A stretch of DNA of 64,000 nt, taken from positions 447,145-511,144 of the forward strand of contig NZ_RCZJ01000002.1 of NCBI RefSeq assembly GCF_006438845.1. Reading direction: 5' to 3'. Below, piece after piece: positions 48,526 to 58,128 of the stretch. How positions within the stretch are numbered: position 1 is the stretch's first letter; each line of letters starts with the position of its first letter. A program made the translations under genes and the position numbers. The stretch is from Variovorax ginsengisoli (lineage in GTDB: Bacteria > Pseudomonadota > Gammaproteobacteria > Burkholderiales > Burkholderiaceae_C). The notes under the pieces were generated by a model. The model was not told where the DNA came from. It saw only the letters and a program-made list of their open reading frames with translations, and did not search any database.

Positions 48526-49596
48526 ATGAAGCGCAAATTCCTCAAGACGCTGCTGGCCATCGCCGTCACGGGCGCGCTCGGCGCCACCTCGCTGGTGCAG
48601 GCGCAGAACAAGGGCCCGATCGCCATCTCGATGCCGACCAAGTCGTCGGCGCGCTGGATCGCCGACGGCGCCAACATGGTCAAGTACTTCCAGGAGAAGG
48701 GCTACAAGACCGACCTGCAGTACGCCGACGACGACATCCCCAACCAGCTCGCGCAGATCGAGAACATGGTGACCAAGGGCGCCAAGGTGCTGGTCATCGC
48801 GGCCATCGACGGCACCACGCTGTCCGACGTGCTGCAGAAGGCGGCCGACAAGGGTGTGAAGGTCATCGCGTACGACCGGCTCATCAAGGGCTCGAAGAAC
48901 GTCGACTACTACGCGACCTTCGACAACTTCCAGGTCGGCGTGCTGCAGGCGAGCTACATCGAAAAGGCGCTTGATCTGAAGGCCGGCAAGGGTCCGTACA
49001 ACATCGAACTGTTCGGCGGCTCGCCGGACGACAACAACGCCTTCTTCTTCTACAACGGCGCGATGTCGGTCTTGAAGCCCTACATCGACAGCGGCAAGCT
49101 GGTGGTGCGCAGCAAGCAGCTGGGCATGGACAAGGTCTCGACGCTGCGCTGGGACGGCGCGGTGGCCCAGGCCCGGATGGACAACCTGCTGTCGGCCTAC
49201 TACACCAAGGACAAGGTCGATGCAGTGCTCTCGCCCTACGACGGCCTGTCGATCGGCATCATCTCCTCGCTCAAGGGCGTGGGCTACGGCACGCCCAAGC
49301 TGCCGATGCCCGTGGTGACCGGGCAGGACGCCGAAGTGCAGTCGATCAAGTCGATCCTGAAGAAGGAACAGACCTCGACCGTCTTCAAGGACACGCGCGA
49401 ACTGGCCAAGGTCACGGTCGCGATGGCCGACGCGATGCTGGCGGGCAAGCCGCCCGAGGTGAACGACACCAAGACCTACAACAACGGCGTGAAGGTGGTG
49501 CCGTCGTACCTGCTCAAGCCGGTCAGCGTGGACATCACGAACTGGAAGCAGACCCTGGTCGACAGCGGCTACTACAAGGAAAGCCAGCTCAAGTGA
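48526..49596 (+). CDS. chvE: ChvE-like multiple-sugar-binding periplasmic protein
   Basis: A 356-residue binding protein with a 26-residue signal peptide (LVQAQ). [13 protein letters not shown] and [15 protein letters not shown] segments mark the ChvE/xylose-binding group; in Agrobacterium ChvE binds glucose, galactose, arabinose and others. GAGGAACCGACCC precedes ATG 48526, 11 bases after ytfQ. The stop overlaps the GTG start of gguA, so the three genes form a translationally coupled transporter. Confidence 0.9.
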   Translation: MKRKFLKTLLAIAVTGALGATSLVQAQNKGPIAISMPTKSSARWIADGANMVKYFQEKGYKTDLQYADDDIPNQLAQIENMVTKGAKVLVIAAIDGTTLSDVLQKAADKGVKVIAYDRLIKGSKNVDYYATFDNFQVGVLQASYIEKALDLKAGKGPYNIELFGGSPDDNNAFFFYNGAMSVLKPYIDSGKLVVRSKQLGMDKVSTLRWDGAVAQARMDNLLSAYYTKDKVDAVLSPYDGLSIGIISSLKGVGYGTPKLPMPVVTGQDAEVQSIKSILKKEQTSTVFKDTRELAKVTVAMADAMLAGKPPEVNDTKTYNNGVKVVPSYLLKPVSVDITNWKQTLVDSGYYKESQLK

Positions 49597-51149
49597 GCGT
49601 CGCCGGCGACATCCTGCTGGAGATGCGGGGCATCACCAAGACCTTCCCCGGCGTGAAGGCGCTGAGCCAGGTCGAACTGGCGGTGCGCGCCGGCGAGATC
49701 CATGCGGTGGTGGGCGAGAACGGTGCCGGCAAGTCGACCCTGATGAAGGTGCTCAGCGGCGTCTATCCCTGCGACAGCTACGAGGGCGAGATTCGGTTCG
49801 AGGGCGAAGCGCGGCGCTTTCGCGGCATCGCCGACAGCGAGAAGCTGGGCATCATCATCATCCACCAGGAGCTCGCGCTGGTGCCGCTGCTCTCGATCGC
49901 CGAGAACATCTTCATGGGCAACGAGATCGCGCGCGGCGGGGTGATCGACTGGTTCGCCGCGCATGCGAAGACGCGCGCGCTGCTGGCCAAGGTGGGCCTG
50001 GCCGAATCGCCCACCACGCTGGTCACCGACCTGGGCGTGGGCAAGCAGCAGCTGGTGGAAATCGCCAAGGCCCTGTCGAAGGACGTGAAGCTGCTCATCC
50101 TCGACGAGCCGACCGCCAGCCTGAACGAACGCGACAGCGACGCGCTGCTGGCGCTGCTGCTCGAACTCAAGCGCCAGGGCATCGCGTCGATCCTCATCTC
50201 GCACAAGCTCAACGAGATCGCCAAGGTGGCCGACGCCATCACCGTGCTGCGCGACGGCACCACGGTCGAGACCATGGACTGCCGCACCGCGCCGATCAGC
50301 GAAGACCGGATCATCCGCGGCATGGTCGGGCGCGACATGGAACACCGCTATCCGCAGCGCACACCGCGCATCGGCGAGACGGTGTTCGAAGTCAGCGACT
50401 GGCATGTGCACCACGCGGTGCATGCAGAGCGCGAAATGATCAAGGGCGTCGCGCTGAACGTGCGGCGCGGCGAGATCGTCGGCATCGCCGGCCTGATGGG
50501 CGCTGGCCGCACCGAGTTCGCGATGAGCGTGTTCGGCCGTTCCTACGGCCAGCGCATCCGCGGCACGGTGCGCATGAACGGCCAGCCGGTCGACGTGAGC
50601 ACCGTGCGCAAGGCCATCGACCACGGCATTGCCTACGTGACCGAAGACCGCAAGGGGTACGGCCTGGTGCTCGAGGAAGACATCCGCAAGAACATCACGC
50701 TCGCCAACCTCGATGCGGTGTCGAGCGGCTCGGTGATTGACGAAGGCCGCGAGTGGCAGGTGGCGGACGAGTACCGCCAGGCACTGCGCATCCGCTGTTC
50801 GGGCACCGATCAGCTGGCGGTGAACCTGTCGGGCGGCAACCAGCAGAAGGTGGTGCTGAGCAAGTGGCTGTTCGCCAAGCCGGAGCTGCTGATCCTCGAC
50901 GAGCCGACGCGCGGCATCGACGTCGGCGCCAAGTACGAGATCTACACCATCATCGACCAGCTCGCCCAGGAGGGCAAAGGCATCCTGATGATCTCGTCGG
51001 AACTGCCCGAGTTGCTGGGCATGTGCGACCGGATCTATGTGATGAACGAAGGCCGTTTCGTGGCCGAATACCCGGCCGCCGAGGCCTCGCAGGAGCGCAT
51101 CATGCGCGCGATCGTCAATGCAGGAAGTTCCGTCCATGTCCCCGTCTGA
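49593..51149 (+). CDS. gguA: GguA, sugar ABC transporter ATP-binding protein (two ATPase domains)
   Basis: A 518-residue tandem ATPase for sugar import. Walker A GENGAGKS is at 41-48 and [10 protein letters not shown] closes the first domain. The second domain has the signature LSGGNQQK and [11 protein letters not shown]. As usual in this group the second P-loop is degenerate. GTG 49593 overlaps the chvE stop as GTGA. It powers the GguB permease. Confidence 0.92.
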   Translation: MSVAGDILLEMRGITKTFPGVKALSQVELAVRAGEIHAVVGENGAGKSTLMKVLSGVYPCDSYEGEIRFEGEARRFRGIADSEKLGIIIIHQELALVPLLSIAENIFMGNEIARGGVIDWFAAHAKTRALLAKVGLAESPTTLVTDLGVGKQQLVEIAKALSKDVKLLILDEPTASLNERDSDALLALLLELKRQGIASILISHKLNEIAKVADAITVLRDGTTVETMDCRTAPISEDRIIRGMVGRDMEHRYPQRTPRIGETVFEVSDWHVHHAVHAEREMIKGVALNVRRGEIVGIAGLMGAGRTEFAMSVFGRSYGQRIRGTVRMNGQPVDVSTVRKAIDHGIAYVTEDRKGYGLVLEEDIRKNITLANLDAVSSGSVIDEGREWQVADEYRQALRIRCSGTDQLAVNLSGGNQQKVVLSKWLFAKPELLILDEPTRGIDVGAKYEIYTIIDQLAQEGKGILMISSELPELLGMCDRIYVMNEGRFVAEYPAAEASQERIMRAIVNAGSSVHVPV

Positions 51150-52350
51150 CAGCAAGGCGGCACAGCCCGCCGTCCCCTTGACCCCTGCTGCCGGCAAGCT
51201 GCACGCCGGCTTCCTCAAGAACAACCTGCGCGAATACGGCATGCTGATCTCGCTGGTCGCGATCATGGTGCTGTTCCAGGTGCTGACCGACGGCACGCTG
51301 CTGCGGCCGCTCAACCTGACCAACCTGGTGCTGCAGAACAGCTACGTGGTCATCATGGCGCTGGGCATGCTGCTGGTGATCGTGGCCGGCCACATCGACC
51401 TGTCGGTCGGCTCGGTCTGCGGCTTCATCGGTGCGCTGGCCGCGGTACTGATGGTGCAGTACGACTGGGGCTACGTGCCGACAGCCATCGTCAGCATCCT
51501 GGCGGGCGCGATCATCGGCGCGGCGCAGGGCTGGTTCGTGGCCTACGGCAAGATCCCCTCGTTCATCGTCACGCTCGCGGGCATGCTGGTGTTCAAGGGT
51601 CTGACGCTCGCGCTGCTGCAGGGTCAGTCGCTCGGGCCGTTCCCTGAAACCTTCCAGAAACTGAGCTCCGGCTTCATCCCCGACCCGCTCGGCGGTGACA
51701 CGATGCGCACCACCTCGCTCATCGTCGGCGCGCTGGCGGCCGCGGCCCTGGTGTTCTTCAAGCTGCGTGGCCGCGCCAAGCTCGCCAAGCACGGCATGGA
51801 GCAGGAACCCTACGCCTTCTTCCTGGTGAAGAACGTGTTCTTCGCGGTCGTCATCCTGTTCTTCAGCTGGCTGCTCGCGTCGTACAAGGGCCTGCCGAAC
51901 GTGCTGGTGGTAATGGCGGTGCTGATCGTCGTCTACGACTTCGTCACCAACCGCACCACCGTCGGCCGCCGCATCTATGCGCTGGGCGGCAACGAGAAGG
52001 CGGCGCGGCTGTCGGGCATCAAGACCCAGCGCCTGGCTTTCCTCACCTTCGTGAACATGGGCGCACTGGCCGCACTGGCCGGCCTGGTGTTCGCGGCCCG
52101 GCTCAACACGGCCACGCCGAAGGCCGGCCTCGGCTTCGAGCTGGACGTGATCGCGGCCTGCTTCATCGGCGGTGCGTCGGCCTCGGGTGGCGTGGGCAAG
52201 GTGATGGGTGCGGTCATCGGCGCCTTCATCATGGGCGTGATGAACAACGGCATGTCGATCCTCGGGATCGGCATCGACTACCAGCAGGTCATCAAGGGCC
52301 TGGTGCTGCTGGCCGCCGTGTTCATCGACGTCTACAACAAGAACAAGTGA
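51136..52350 (+). CDS. gguB: GguB, sugar ABC transporter permease
   Basis: A 404-residue inner-membrane permease with about 10-12 hydrophobic helices and the sugar-permease motifs GHIDLSVGS and [17 protein letters not shown] 51136 is preferred because AGGAAG lies about 10 bases upstream; ATG 51118 is also open. It overlaps gguA by 14 bases, and the next gene, a ytfR-like ATPase, starts within its stop codon. Confidence 0.92.
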   Translation: MSPSDSKAAQPAVPLTPAAGKLHAGFLKNNLREYGMLISLVAIMVLFQVLTDGTLLRPLNLTNLVLQNSYVVIMALGMLLVIVAGHIDLSVGSVCGFIGALAAVLMVQYDWGYVPTAIVSILAGAIIGAAQGWFVAYGKIPSFIVTLAGMLVFKGLTLALLQGQSLGPFPETFQKLSSGFIPDPLGGDTMRTTSLIVGALAAAALVFFKLRGRAKLAKHGMEQEPYAFFLVKNVFFAVVILFFSWLLASYKGLPNVLVVMAVLIVVYDFVTNRTTVGRRIYALGGNEKAARLSGIKTQRLAFLTFVNMGALAALAGLVFAARLNTATPKAGLGFELDVIAACFIGGASASGGVGKVMGAVIGAFIMGVMNNGMSILGIGIDYQQVIKGLVLLAAVFIDVYNKNK

Positions 52351-53873
52351 TGACCGCCGCCCCCGCCACCGCGCCTGTGCTGGAGCTCGCCGGCATCGAC
52401 AAGTCCTTCGCCGGCATCCCGGTGCTTGATGGCGTCCAGCTGCGCCTTTACCCCGGCGAGATCCATGCGCTGATGGGCCAGAACGGCGCCGGCAAGTCGA
52501 CGCTGATCAAAGTGCTGACGGGCGTGCTTGCGTCGACCGGCGGCGAGATGCGACTGGCCGGCGTGGCGATCCGGCCCGGTTCGCCGCTGGAAGCGCAGCA
52601 GCTGGGCATCAGCACGGTCTACCAAGAGGTGAACCTCTGCCCCAACCTGTCGGTGGCCGAGAACATCTTCGCCGGGCGCTACCCGCGCTGCGGCATCGCG
52701 CAGGGCTTTCGCATCGACTGGGGCACGGTGAACGAGCACGCTCGCGCGCTGCTGGCGCGCATCGGGCTGGACATCGATGTGACACGGCTGCTCGCGAGCT
52801 ACCCCGTGGCGGTGCAACAGATGGTGGCGATCGCGCGTGCACTCGGCGTGTCGTCGAAGGTGCTGATCCTCGACGAGCCCACATCGAGCCTGGACGACGA
52901 GGAAGTGAACAAGCTCTTCGACGTGCTGCGCCGGCTGCGCGACGAGGGCCTGGCGATCGTCTTCGTCACCCATTTCATGAACCAGGTGTATGCGGTGTCC
53001 GACCGCATCACGGTGCTGCGCAACGGCCGCTGGGTCGGCGAATGGCGCGCTGCCGACCTGGGCCCGCAAGCCTTGATCGCCGCCATGCTCGGGCGCGAAC
53101 TCGCGGCCCAATCGGCCCGGCCCGAGGTGCTGCCCGCTTTCGACGACACCGCGACCGCGCTGCTGCAGACCGAAGGCCTGGCGCAGGCCACGCAACTGCA
53201 GCCGCTCGACCTGCGCGTGCGCGCTGGCGAGATCGTCGGCCTGGCCGGCCTGCTCGGCGCGGGCCGCACCGAACTCGCGCGCCTGCTGTTCGGCATGGAG
53301 ACGCCGGACCGCGGCGTGATCCGCATCGACGGCCAGGTCGTGAGCTTCGCCAACCCGGCCGACGCGATCCGCCACGGTCTGGCGCTGTGCCCGGAAGAAC
53401 GCAAGACCGACGGCATCGTGGCCGAGCTGTCGGTGCGCGAGAACATCGCGCTGGCGTTGCAGGCGCGCATGGGCACCACGAAGTTCCTCTCGCATGCCGA
53501 ACAGACGGCGTTGGCCGAGCGCTTCGTCGCGGCGCTGGGCATCAAGACCGCGAGCATCGAGACACCCATCGGCCTGCTCTCCGGCGGCAACCAGCAAAAA
53601 GCCATGATCGCGCGCTGGCTCGCCACCGAGCCGCGCCTCTTGATCCTCGACGAGCCCACACGCGGCATCGACGTGGCGGCCAAGCAGGAAATCATGGAAC
53701 AGATCCTGAAGCTGGCCGCGGCCGGCATGGCGGTGATCTTCATCTCGTCGGAAATGAGCGAGGTCGTGCGCGTGGCGCATCGCATCGTGGTGCTGCGCGA
53801 CCGGAAGAAGGTCGGTGAGCTGCCGGGCGGGTCGACCGAGGACGAGGTGTACGAAATGATTGCTGCGGCATGA
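52350..53873 (+). CDS. ytfR: YtfR-like sugar ABC transporter ATP-binding protein
   Basis: A 507-residue tandem ATPase. Walker A GQNGAGKS is at 43-50, LILDEPTSSL closes the first domain, and LSGGNQQK and [11 protein letters not shown] lie in the second. Divergence from GguA shows it belongs to the other importer. ATG 52350 shares one base with the gguB stop (TGATG); GTG 52347 is also possible. Its permeases follow only after a 387-base gap filled with repeats. Confidence 0.9.
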   Translation: MTAAPATAPVLELAGIDKSFAGIPVLDGVQLRLYPGEIHALMGQNGAGKSTLIKVLTGVLASTGGEMRLAGVAIRPGSPLEAQQLGISTVYQEVNLCPNLSVAENIFAGRYPRCGIAQGFRIDWGTVNEHARALLARIGLDIDVTRLLASYPVAVQQMVAIARALGVSSKVLILDEPTSSLDDEEVNKLFDVLRRLRDEGLAIVFVTHFMNQVYAVSDRITVLRNGRWVGEWRAADLGPQALIAAMLGRELAAQSARPEVLPAFDDTATALLQTEGLAQATQLQPLDLRVRAGEIVGLAGLLGAGRTELARLLFGMETPDRGVIRIDGQVVSFANPADAIRHGLALCPEERKTDGIVAELSVRENIALALQARMGTTKFLSHAEQTALAERFVAALGIKTASIETPIGLLSGGNQQKAMIARWLATEPRLLILDEPTRGIDVAAKQEIMEQILKLAAAGMAVIFISSEMSEVVRVAHRIVVLRDRKKVGELPGGSTEDEVYEMIAAA

Positions 53874-53897
53874 ACCACGCGCTTCTCTTGTCTTTCT

Positions 53898-53918
53898 CCC
53901 TCCCCTTCCGGGGGAGGG
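53898..53918. repeat. GC-rich hairpin just after ytfR
   Basis: CCCTCCCC and GGGGAGGG form a perfect 8-bp stem with a 5-base TTCCG loop, 25 bases after the ytfR stop. No T-run follows, so it is not a classical terminator. It may stabilise the upstream mRNA or be a repeat-family copy. A related C/G-rich sequence lies at 55337-55380 inside yjfF. Confidence 0.6.
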
Positions 53919-53960
53919 TCGGGGTGGGGGCACGGCGTTCGGGGCGGGATCACGCCGACG

Positions 53961-54166
53961 GGGTACCTTGCTCCGCGAATGTCCCCCGGCCTGCGGCCTC
54001 CTCCTTTATTTCGCTGCGCAAGGCACCCCATCGACGTGATCCGGACGCGCCAGTGGTGATCGCGCGAGCACCCACGCTGTGTCCACGTGCGCAGGGTATC
54101 GGGTGCTCCCCGCAGCGAAGTAAAGGAGGAGCCGAAGGCGGGGGACATGAGCGGAGGGGAGTACCC
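53961..54166. repeat. Long imperfect inverted repeat between ytfR and ytfT
   Basis: This fills most of the 387-base gap (53874-54260), in which I see no gene. The left arm (53961-54030) and right arm (54100-54166) match in inverted orientation over about 70 bases, roughly three quarters identical by eye. Shared blocks are GTCCCCC, CTCCTCCTTTA, TTCGCTGCG and GCACCC. A 69-base centre separates them. The structure is like a non-autonomous mobile element or a large palindromic intergenic repeat. No transposase or target duplication was found. Confidence 0.65.
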
Positions 54167-54260
54167 GGTGGCCTGCGCACGCCGCAAAGGCCTCACCGTC
54201 ACTTGAACCCACACCCGCACTCGCAGCGAACGCAACGCAACAACCGCTGCAGCCCCTGAC

Positions 54261-55310
54261 ATGACAAAACAAAAACACAGCCCATTGGCCACAGCCATGC
54301 GCCACCGCTTGGCCTGGCCCCTCATCACGCTGCTGCTCCTGCTCGCGCTCAACACCGCGTTCAACTCCAGCTTCCTTCATCTCGAATGGCGTGACGGCCA
54401 TCTCTACGGCAGCCTGATCGACATCCTCAACCGTGCCGCGCCGCTGGTGCTCGTGTCCCTCGGCATGACGCTGGTGATCGCGACGCGCGGCATCGACATC
54501 TCCGTGGGTGCCGTAGTCGCCATCTCGGCAGCGACCGCGGCCTGGATGATCGGCGGCGCGATGGGCGGCGACGTCAGTCGCTTCCCGCTGCCGCTGGCCA
54601 TCGGCGCGGCGCTGGCCATTGCGCTGGTCTGCGGACTGTGGAATGGCCTGCTGGTGGCGCGCGTGGGCATGCAGCCGATCATCGCGACGCTGATCCTCAT
54701 GGTGGCAGGCCGCGGCATCGCACAGCTCATCACCAACGGCCAGATCATCACGATCTACTACAAGCCCTACTTCTTCCTCGGCGGCGGCTACCTGCTGGGA
54801 TTGCCCTTCTCCGTCTTCGTGGCGGCGGCGGTGTTCGCGTTGCTCTACCTGGCGATCACCCGCACCGCGCTCGGCCTGTTCATCCAGGCGGTGGGCATCA
54901 ACCCGACGGCGGCACGCGTCGCGGGCGTGCAGTCGCGCCGGCTGCTGGTCGGCGCCTATGCCTTCTGCGGCCTGTGCGCCGGCATCGCGGGCCTGTTGAT
55001 CAGCTCCAACGTGAAGAGCGCCGACGGCAACAACGCCGGCCAGTTGCTGGAGCTCGATGCCATCCTGGCCGTCACGCTGGGTGGCACCGCACTCACGGGT
55101 GGGCGCTTCAGCCTGGTGGGCAGCGCGATCGGCGCGCTCATCATCCAGACGCTGACGTACGCGATCTACTCGCTCGGCGTGCCGCCGGAGATCAACCTGG
55201 TGGTGAAGGCGGTGGTGGTGTTCATCGTGATGCTGCTGCAGTCGCCCGAGTTCCGTGCCACGGTGCGCGGCTGGGCGCAGCGCCCGACGCTGAATGAGGT
55301 GCGTCGATGA
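54261..55310 (+). CDS. ytfT: YtfT-like sugar ABC transporter permease
   Basis: A 349-residue permease with about nine hydrophobic helices and the sugar-permease motifs GIDISVGA and TLGGTALTGGRFS. It pairs with YjfF, which starts in its last four bases (ATGA). It lacks a strong Shine-Dalgarno at ATG 54261 and lies beyond the repeat-filled gap, so its expression relative to ytfR may differ. It is inferred to import furanose sugars with YtfQ and YtfR. Confidence 0.88.
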   Translation: MTKQKHSPLATAMRHRLAWPLITLLLLLALNTAFNSSFLHLEWRDGHLYGSLIDILNRAAPLVLVSLGMTLVIATRGIDISVGAVVAISAATAAWMIGGAMGGDVSRFPLPLAIGAALAIALVCGLWNGLLVARVGMQPIIATLILMVAGRGIAQLITNGQIITIYYKPYFFLGGGYLLGLPFSVFVAAAVFALLYLAITRTALGLFIQAVGINPTAARVAGVQSRRLLVGAYAFCGLCAGIAGLLISSNVKSADGNNAGQLLELDAILAVTLGGTALTGGRFSLVGSAIGALIIQTLTYAIYSLGVPPEINLVVKAVVVFIVMLLQSPEFRATVRGWAQRPTLNEVRR

Positions 55311-56344
55311 GCGCGGTGATCGAATCGAAGCCCTCGTCCCAACCCTCCCCCGCGAGCGGGAAAGCGGAAGGAAAGGGAGGCAGGAGACTCAACCCCAAGT
55401 ACCTGCCGCTGACCGCGACCATCTCGCTGTTCATGCTGATGGCGAGCTTCGGCTCCTTCGCCTACGACAGCTTCTTCTCGGCGCAGGTCTTCCTCAACCT
55501 CTTGATCGACAACGCCTTCCTGATCGTGGTGGCCGTTGGCATGACCTTCGTGATCCTGTCGGGCGGCATCGACCTGTCGGTGGGCGCGGTGATCGCGCTC
55601 ACGACCATGGTGTCGGCCGCGCTGGTCGAGCGCCACGGCTGGAGCCCGCTGGCGGTGATCCCGCTGGTGCTGGCCATGGGCACGGCCTTCGGCGCGTTCC
55701 AGGGCCTGTTGATCGAGCGCTTCCGGCTGCAGCCATTCATCGTGACGTTGGCCGGCATGTTCCTGGCGCGCGGCCTGTGCTACCTGATCAGCATCGACTC
55801 GATCAGCATCACCAACGCGTTCTACACGCAGGTGTCGCAGATCCGCATTCCCGTGTGGGGCGACGCGTCGCTGTCGATCAGCGCGGTGATCGCCATCGTG
55901 GTGGTGCTGGCCGCCGTCTTCATCGCGCACTGCACCGCCTTCGGTCGCGCGGTGTATGCGGTGGGCGGCAGCGAGCATTCGGCGATGCTGATGGGACTGC
56001 CGGTGCGCCGCACGCTCATCGGCGTGTACACGCTGTCGGGCTTCTGCTCGGCGCTGGCCGGCGTGATCTTCACCTTCTACATGCTGTCGGGTTATGGCCT
56101 GCATGCGGTGGGGCTGGAGCTCGACGCGATCGCCGCGGTGGTGATCGGCGGCACGCTGCTCACTGGCGGCGTCGGCTACGTGGTCGGCACGCTCTTCGGC
56201 GCGCTGATGCTCGGCATCATCCAGACGCTGATCTCCTTCGACGGCTCGCTGAGTTCCTGGTGGACGCGCATCGTGGTTGGCGCGCTGCTCTTCGTCTTCT
56301 GCTTGCTGCAACGCTTCTTCACGTCACGCGCCCCGCTGCGCTGA
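55307..56344 (+). CDS. yjfF: YjfF-like sugar ABC transporter permease with repeat-encoded N-terminus
   Basis: A 345-residue permease, second subunit of the YtfQRT-YjfF importer, with GGIDLSVGA and VIGGTLLTGGVG motifs. Residues about 11-25 (SSQPSPASGKAEGKG) precede the usual start of homology and are encoded by a C/G-rich repeat-like sequence. Family members typically begin near the LPLTATISL segment. ATG 55307 overlaps ytfT and is the only sensible start. The added residues lie on the cytoplasmic side and need not harm function. Confidence 0.88.
   Translation: MSAVIESKPSSQPSPASGKAEGKGGRRLNPKYLPLTATISLFMLMASFGSFAYDSFFSAQVFLNLLIDNAFLIVVAVGMTFVILSGGIDLSVGAVIALTTMVSAALVERHGWSPLAVIPLVLAMGTAFGAFQGLLIERFRLQPFIVTLAGMFLARGLCYLISIDSISITNAFYTQVSQIRIPVWGDASLSISAVIAIVVVLAAVFIAHCTAFGRAVYAVGGSEHSAMLMGLPVRRTLIGVYTLSGFCSALAGVIFTFYMLSGYGLHAVGLELDAIAAVVIGGTLLTGGVGYVVGTLFGALMLGIIQTLISFDGSLSSWWTRIVVGALLFVFCLLQRFFTSRAPLR
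55337..55380 (+). repeat. Repeat-like sequence read in frame within yjfF
   Basis: The run of CCCTCCCCC, CCCG-CGAG-CGGG hairpin and AAAGGGAGG has the look of the GC-rich intergenic repeat seen after ytfR (53898-53918). Here it falls in codons 11-25 of yjfF and is translated as a Pro/Ser/Gly/Lys peptide. Confidence 0.55.
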
Positions 56345-56383
56345 CCCACCTCTCCTACCTCTCGCGCCACAGGACACCCCAGC

Positions 56384-58120
56384 ATGTCGGACACCCCTCC
56401 AAAGAAACTGCGCTCGACCGCATGGTTCGGCACCGCCGACAAGAACGGCTTCATGTACCGAAGCTGGATGAAGAACCAGGGCATCCCCGACCACGAGTTC
56501 GACGGCCGCCCGATCATCGGCATCTGCAACACCTGGTCGGAACTCACGCCCTGCAACGCACACTTCCGCAAGATCGCCGAGCACGTCAAGCGTGGCATCT
56601 CGGAGGCCGGTGGCTTCCCGGTCGAGTTCCCGGTGTTCTCCAACGGCGAGTCGAACCTGCGCCCCACCGCGATGCTCACGCGCAACTTGGCGAGCATGGA
56701 CGTGGAGGAAGCCATCCGCGGCAACCCGATCGACGCGGTGGTGCTGCTCACCGGCTGCGACAAGACCACGCCCGCGCTGCTGATGGGCGCCGCGAGCTGC
56801 GACATCCCGGCCATCGTCGTGACCGGTGGGCCGATGCTCAACGGCAAGCTGGACGGCAAGAACATCGGCTCGGGCACGGCCGTGTGGCAGTTGCACGAAT
56901 CGCTCAAGGCCGGTGAGATCAACGAGCATCAGTTCTTTGCAGCCGAGGCCGGCATGTCGCGCTCGGCGGGCACCTGCAACACGATGGGCACCGCGTCCAC
57001 CATGGCCTGCATGGCCGAGGCGCTGGGCACCTCGCTGCCGCACAACGCCGCCATTCCGGCGGTCGACGCGCGTCGCTACGTGCTCGCGCAGATGTCGGGC
57101 ATGCGCGCCGTGGAGATGGCCAAGGAAGGCCTGACGCTGTCGAAGATCCTCACGCGCGAGGCCTTCGAGAACGCGGTCCGCGTGAACGCGGCCATCGGCG
57201 GCTCGACCAACGCGGTGATCCACCTGAAGGCGATCGCCGGGCGCATCGGCGTCGACCTCGAACTGGAAGACTGGACGCGCATCGGCCGCGGCACGCCGAC
57301 GCTGGTCGACCTGCAGCCGTCGGGTCGCTTCCTGATGGAAGAGTTCTATTACGCGGGCGGCCTGCCCGCGGTGCTGCGCCGCCTGGGCGAGCACGATCTG
57401 CTACCGCACCCCGGCGCGCTCACCGTCAACGGCCGCTCGCTGTGGGACAACGTGCGCGAGGCGCCCAGCTACAACGACGAGGTGATCCGCCCGCTGGACA
57501 AGCCGCTGATCGCCGACGGCGGCATCTGCATCCTGCGCGGCAACTTGTCGCCACGCGGCGCGGTGCTCAAGCCCTCGGCGGCCACACCCGCGCTGCTGCA
57601 GCACCGCGGGCGCGCCGTGGTGTTCGAGAACCTGGAGCACTACAAGGCCCGCATCGTCGACGAAGACCTGGACATCGACGCGAGCTGCGTGATGGTGCTC
57701 AAGAACTGTGGCCCCAAGGGCTACCCCGGCATGGCCGAGGTCGGCAACATGGGCCTGCCGCCCAAGCTCCTGCGCCAGGGCATCAAGGACATGGTGCGCA
57801 TCTCGGACGCGCGCATGAGCGGCACCGCCTACGGCACGGTCGTGCTGCATGTGGCGCCCGAAGCCGCCGCGGGCGGCCCGCTGGCCGCGGTGCGCGATGG
57901 CGACTTCATTGAGTTGGACTGCACCGGCGGCCGCCTGCACCTGGACATCAGCGACGACGAACTGGCCGAGCGCCTGCGCTCGCTGGCCGCGCAGCCACCG
58001 GGCATGGCCGGCGGCTACCAGCGCTTGTATGTCGACCATGTGCTCCAAGCCGACGAAGGCTGCGACTTCGACTTCCTGGTCGGCTGCCGCGGCTCGGAAG
58101 TCCCCCGTCATTCGCATTGA
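56384..58120 (+). CDS. L-arabinonate dehydratase-like IlvD/EDD family enzyme
   Basis: A 578-residue iron-sulfur dehydratase. The three cluster cysteines are Cys57 (SELTPCN), Cys125 (TGCDKTTPA) and Cys198 (SAGTCNTM), the same spacing as Cys59/127/200 reported for Rhizobium L-arabinonate dehydratase. It removes water from a sugar acid to give a 2-keto-3-deoxy acid. A substrate of L-arabinonate is the most likely, with D-fuconate or D-galactonate possible. It follows yjfF by 39 bases and precedes the AraD-like gene by 8. Confidence 0.9.
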   Translation: MSDTPPKKLRSTAWFGTADKNGFMYRSWMKNQGIPDHEFDGRPIIGICNTWSELTPCNAHFRKIAEHVKRGISEAGGFPVEFPVFSNGESNLRPTAMLTRNLASMDVEEAIRGNPIDAVVLLTGCDKTTPALLMGAASCDIPAIVVTGGPMLNGKLDGKNIGSGTAVWQLHESLKAGEINEHQFFAAEAGMSRSAGTCNTMGTASTMACMAEALGTSLPHNAAIPAVDARRYVLAQMSGMRAVEMAKEGLTLSKILTREAFENAVRVNAAIGGSTNAVIHLKAIAGRIGVDLELEDWTRIGRGTPTLVDLQPSGRFLMEEFYYAGGLPAVLRRLGEHDLLPHPGALTVNGRSLWDNVREAPSYNDEVIRPLDKPLIADGGICILRGNLSPRGAVLKPSAATPALLQHRGRAVVFENLEHYKARIVDEDLDIDASCVMVLKNCGPKGYPGMAEVGNMGLPPKLLRQGIKDMVRISDARMSGTAYGTVVLHVAPEAAAGGPLAAVRDGDFIELDCTGGRLHLDISDDELAERLRSLAAQPPGMAGGYQRLYVDHVLQADEGCDFDFLVGCRGSEVPRHSH

Positions 58121-58128
58121 TCCAAGCC

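Noticed and set aside
50753..51181. Plus-strand frame of 142 codons overlapping the gguA/gguB junction
   Set aside because: It is out of frame with both well-supported genes and is Gly/Arg-rich, so it is a shadow.
53950..54180. Minus-strand frame of 76 codons in the ytfR-ytfT gap
   Set aside because: It lies within the inverted repeat, has repeat-like composition and no start signal.
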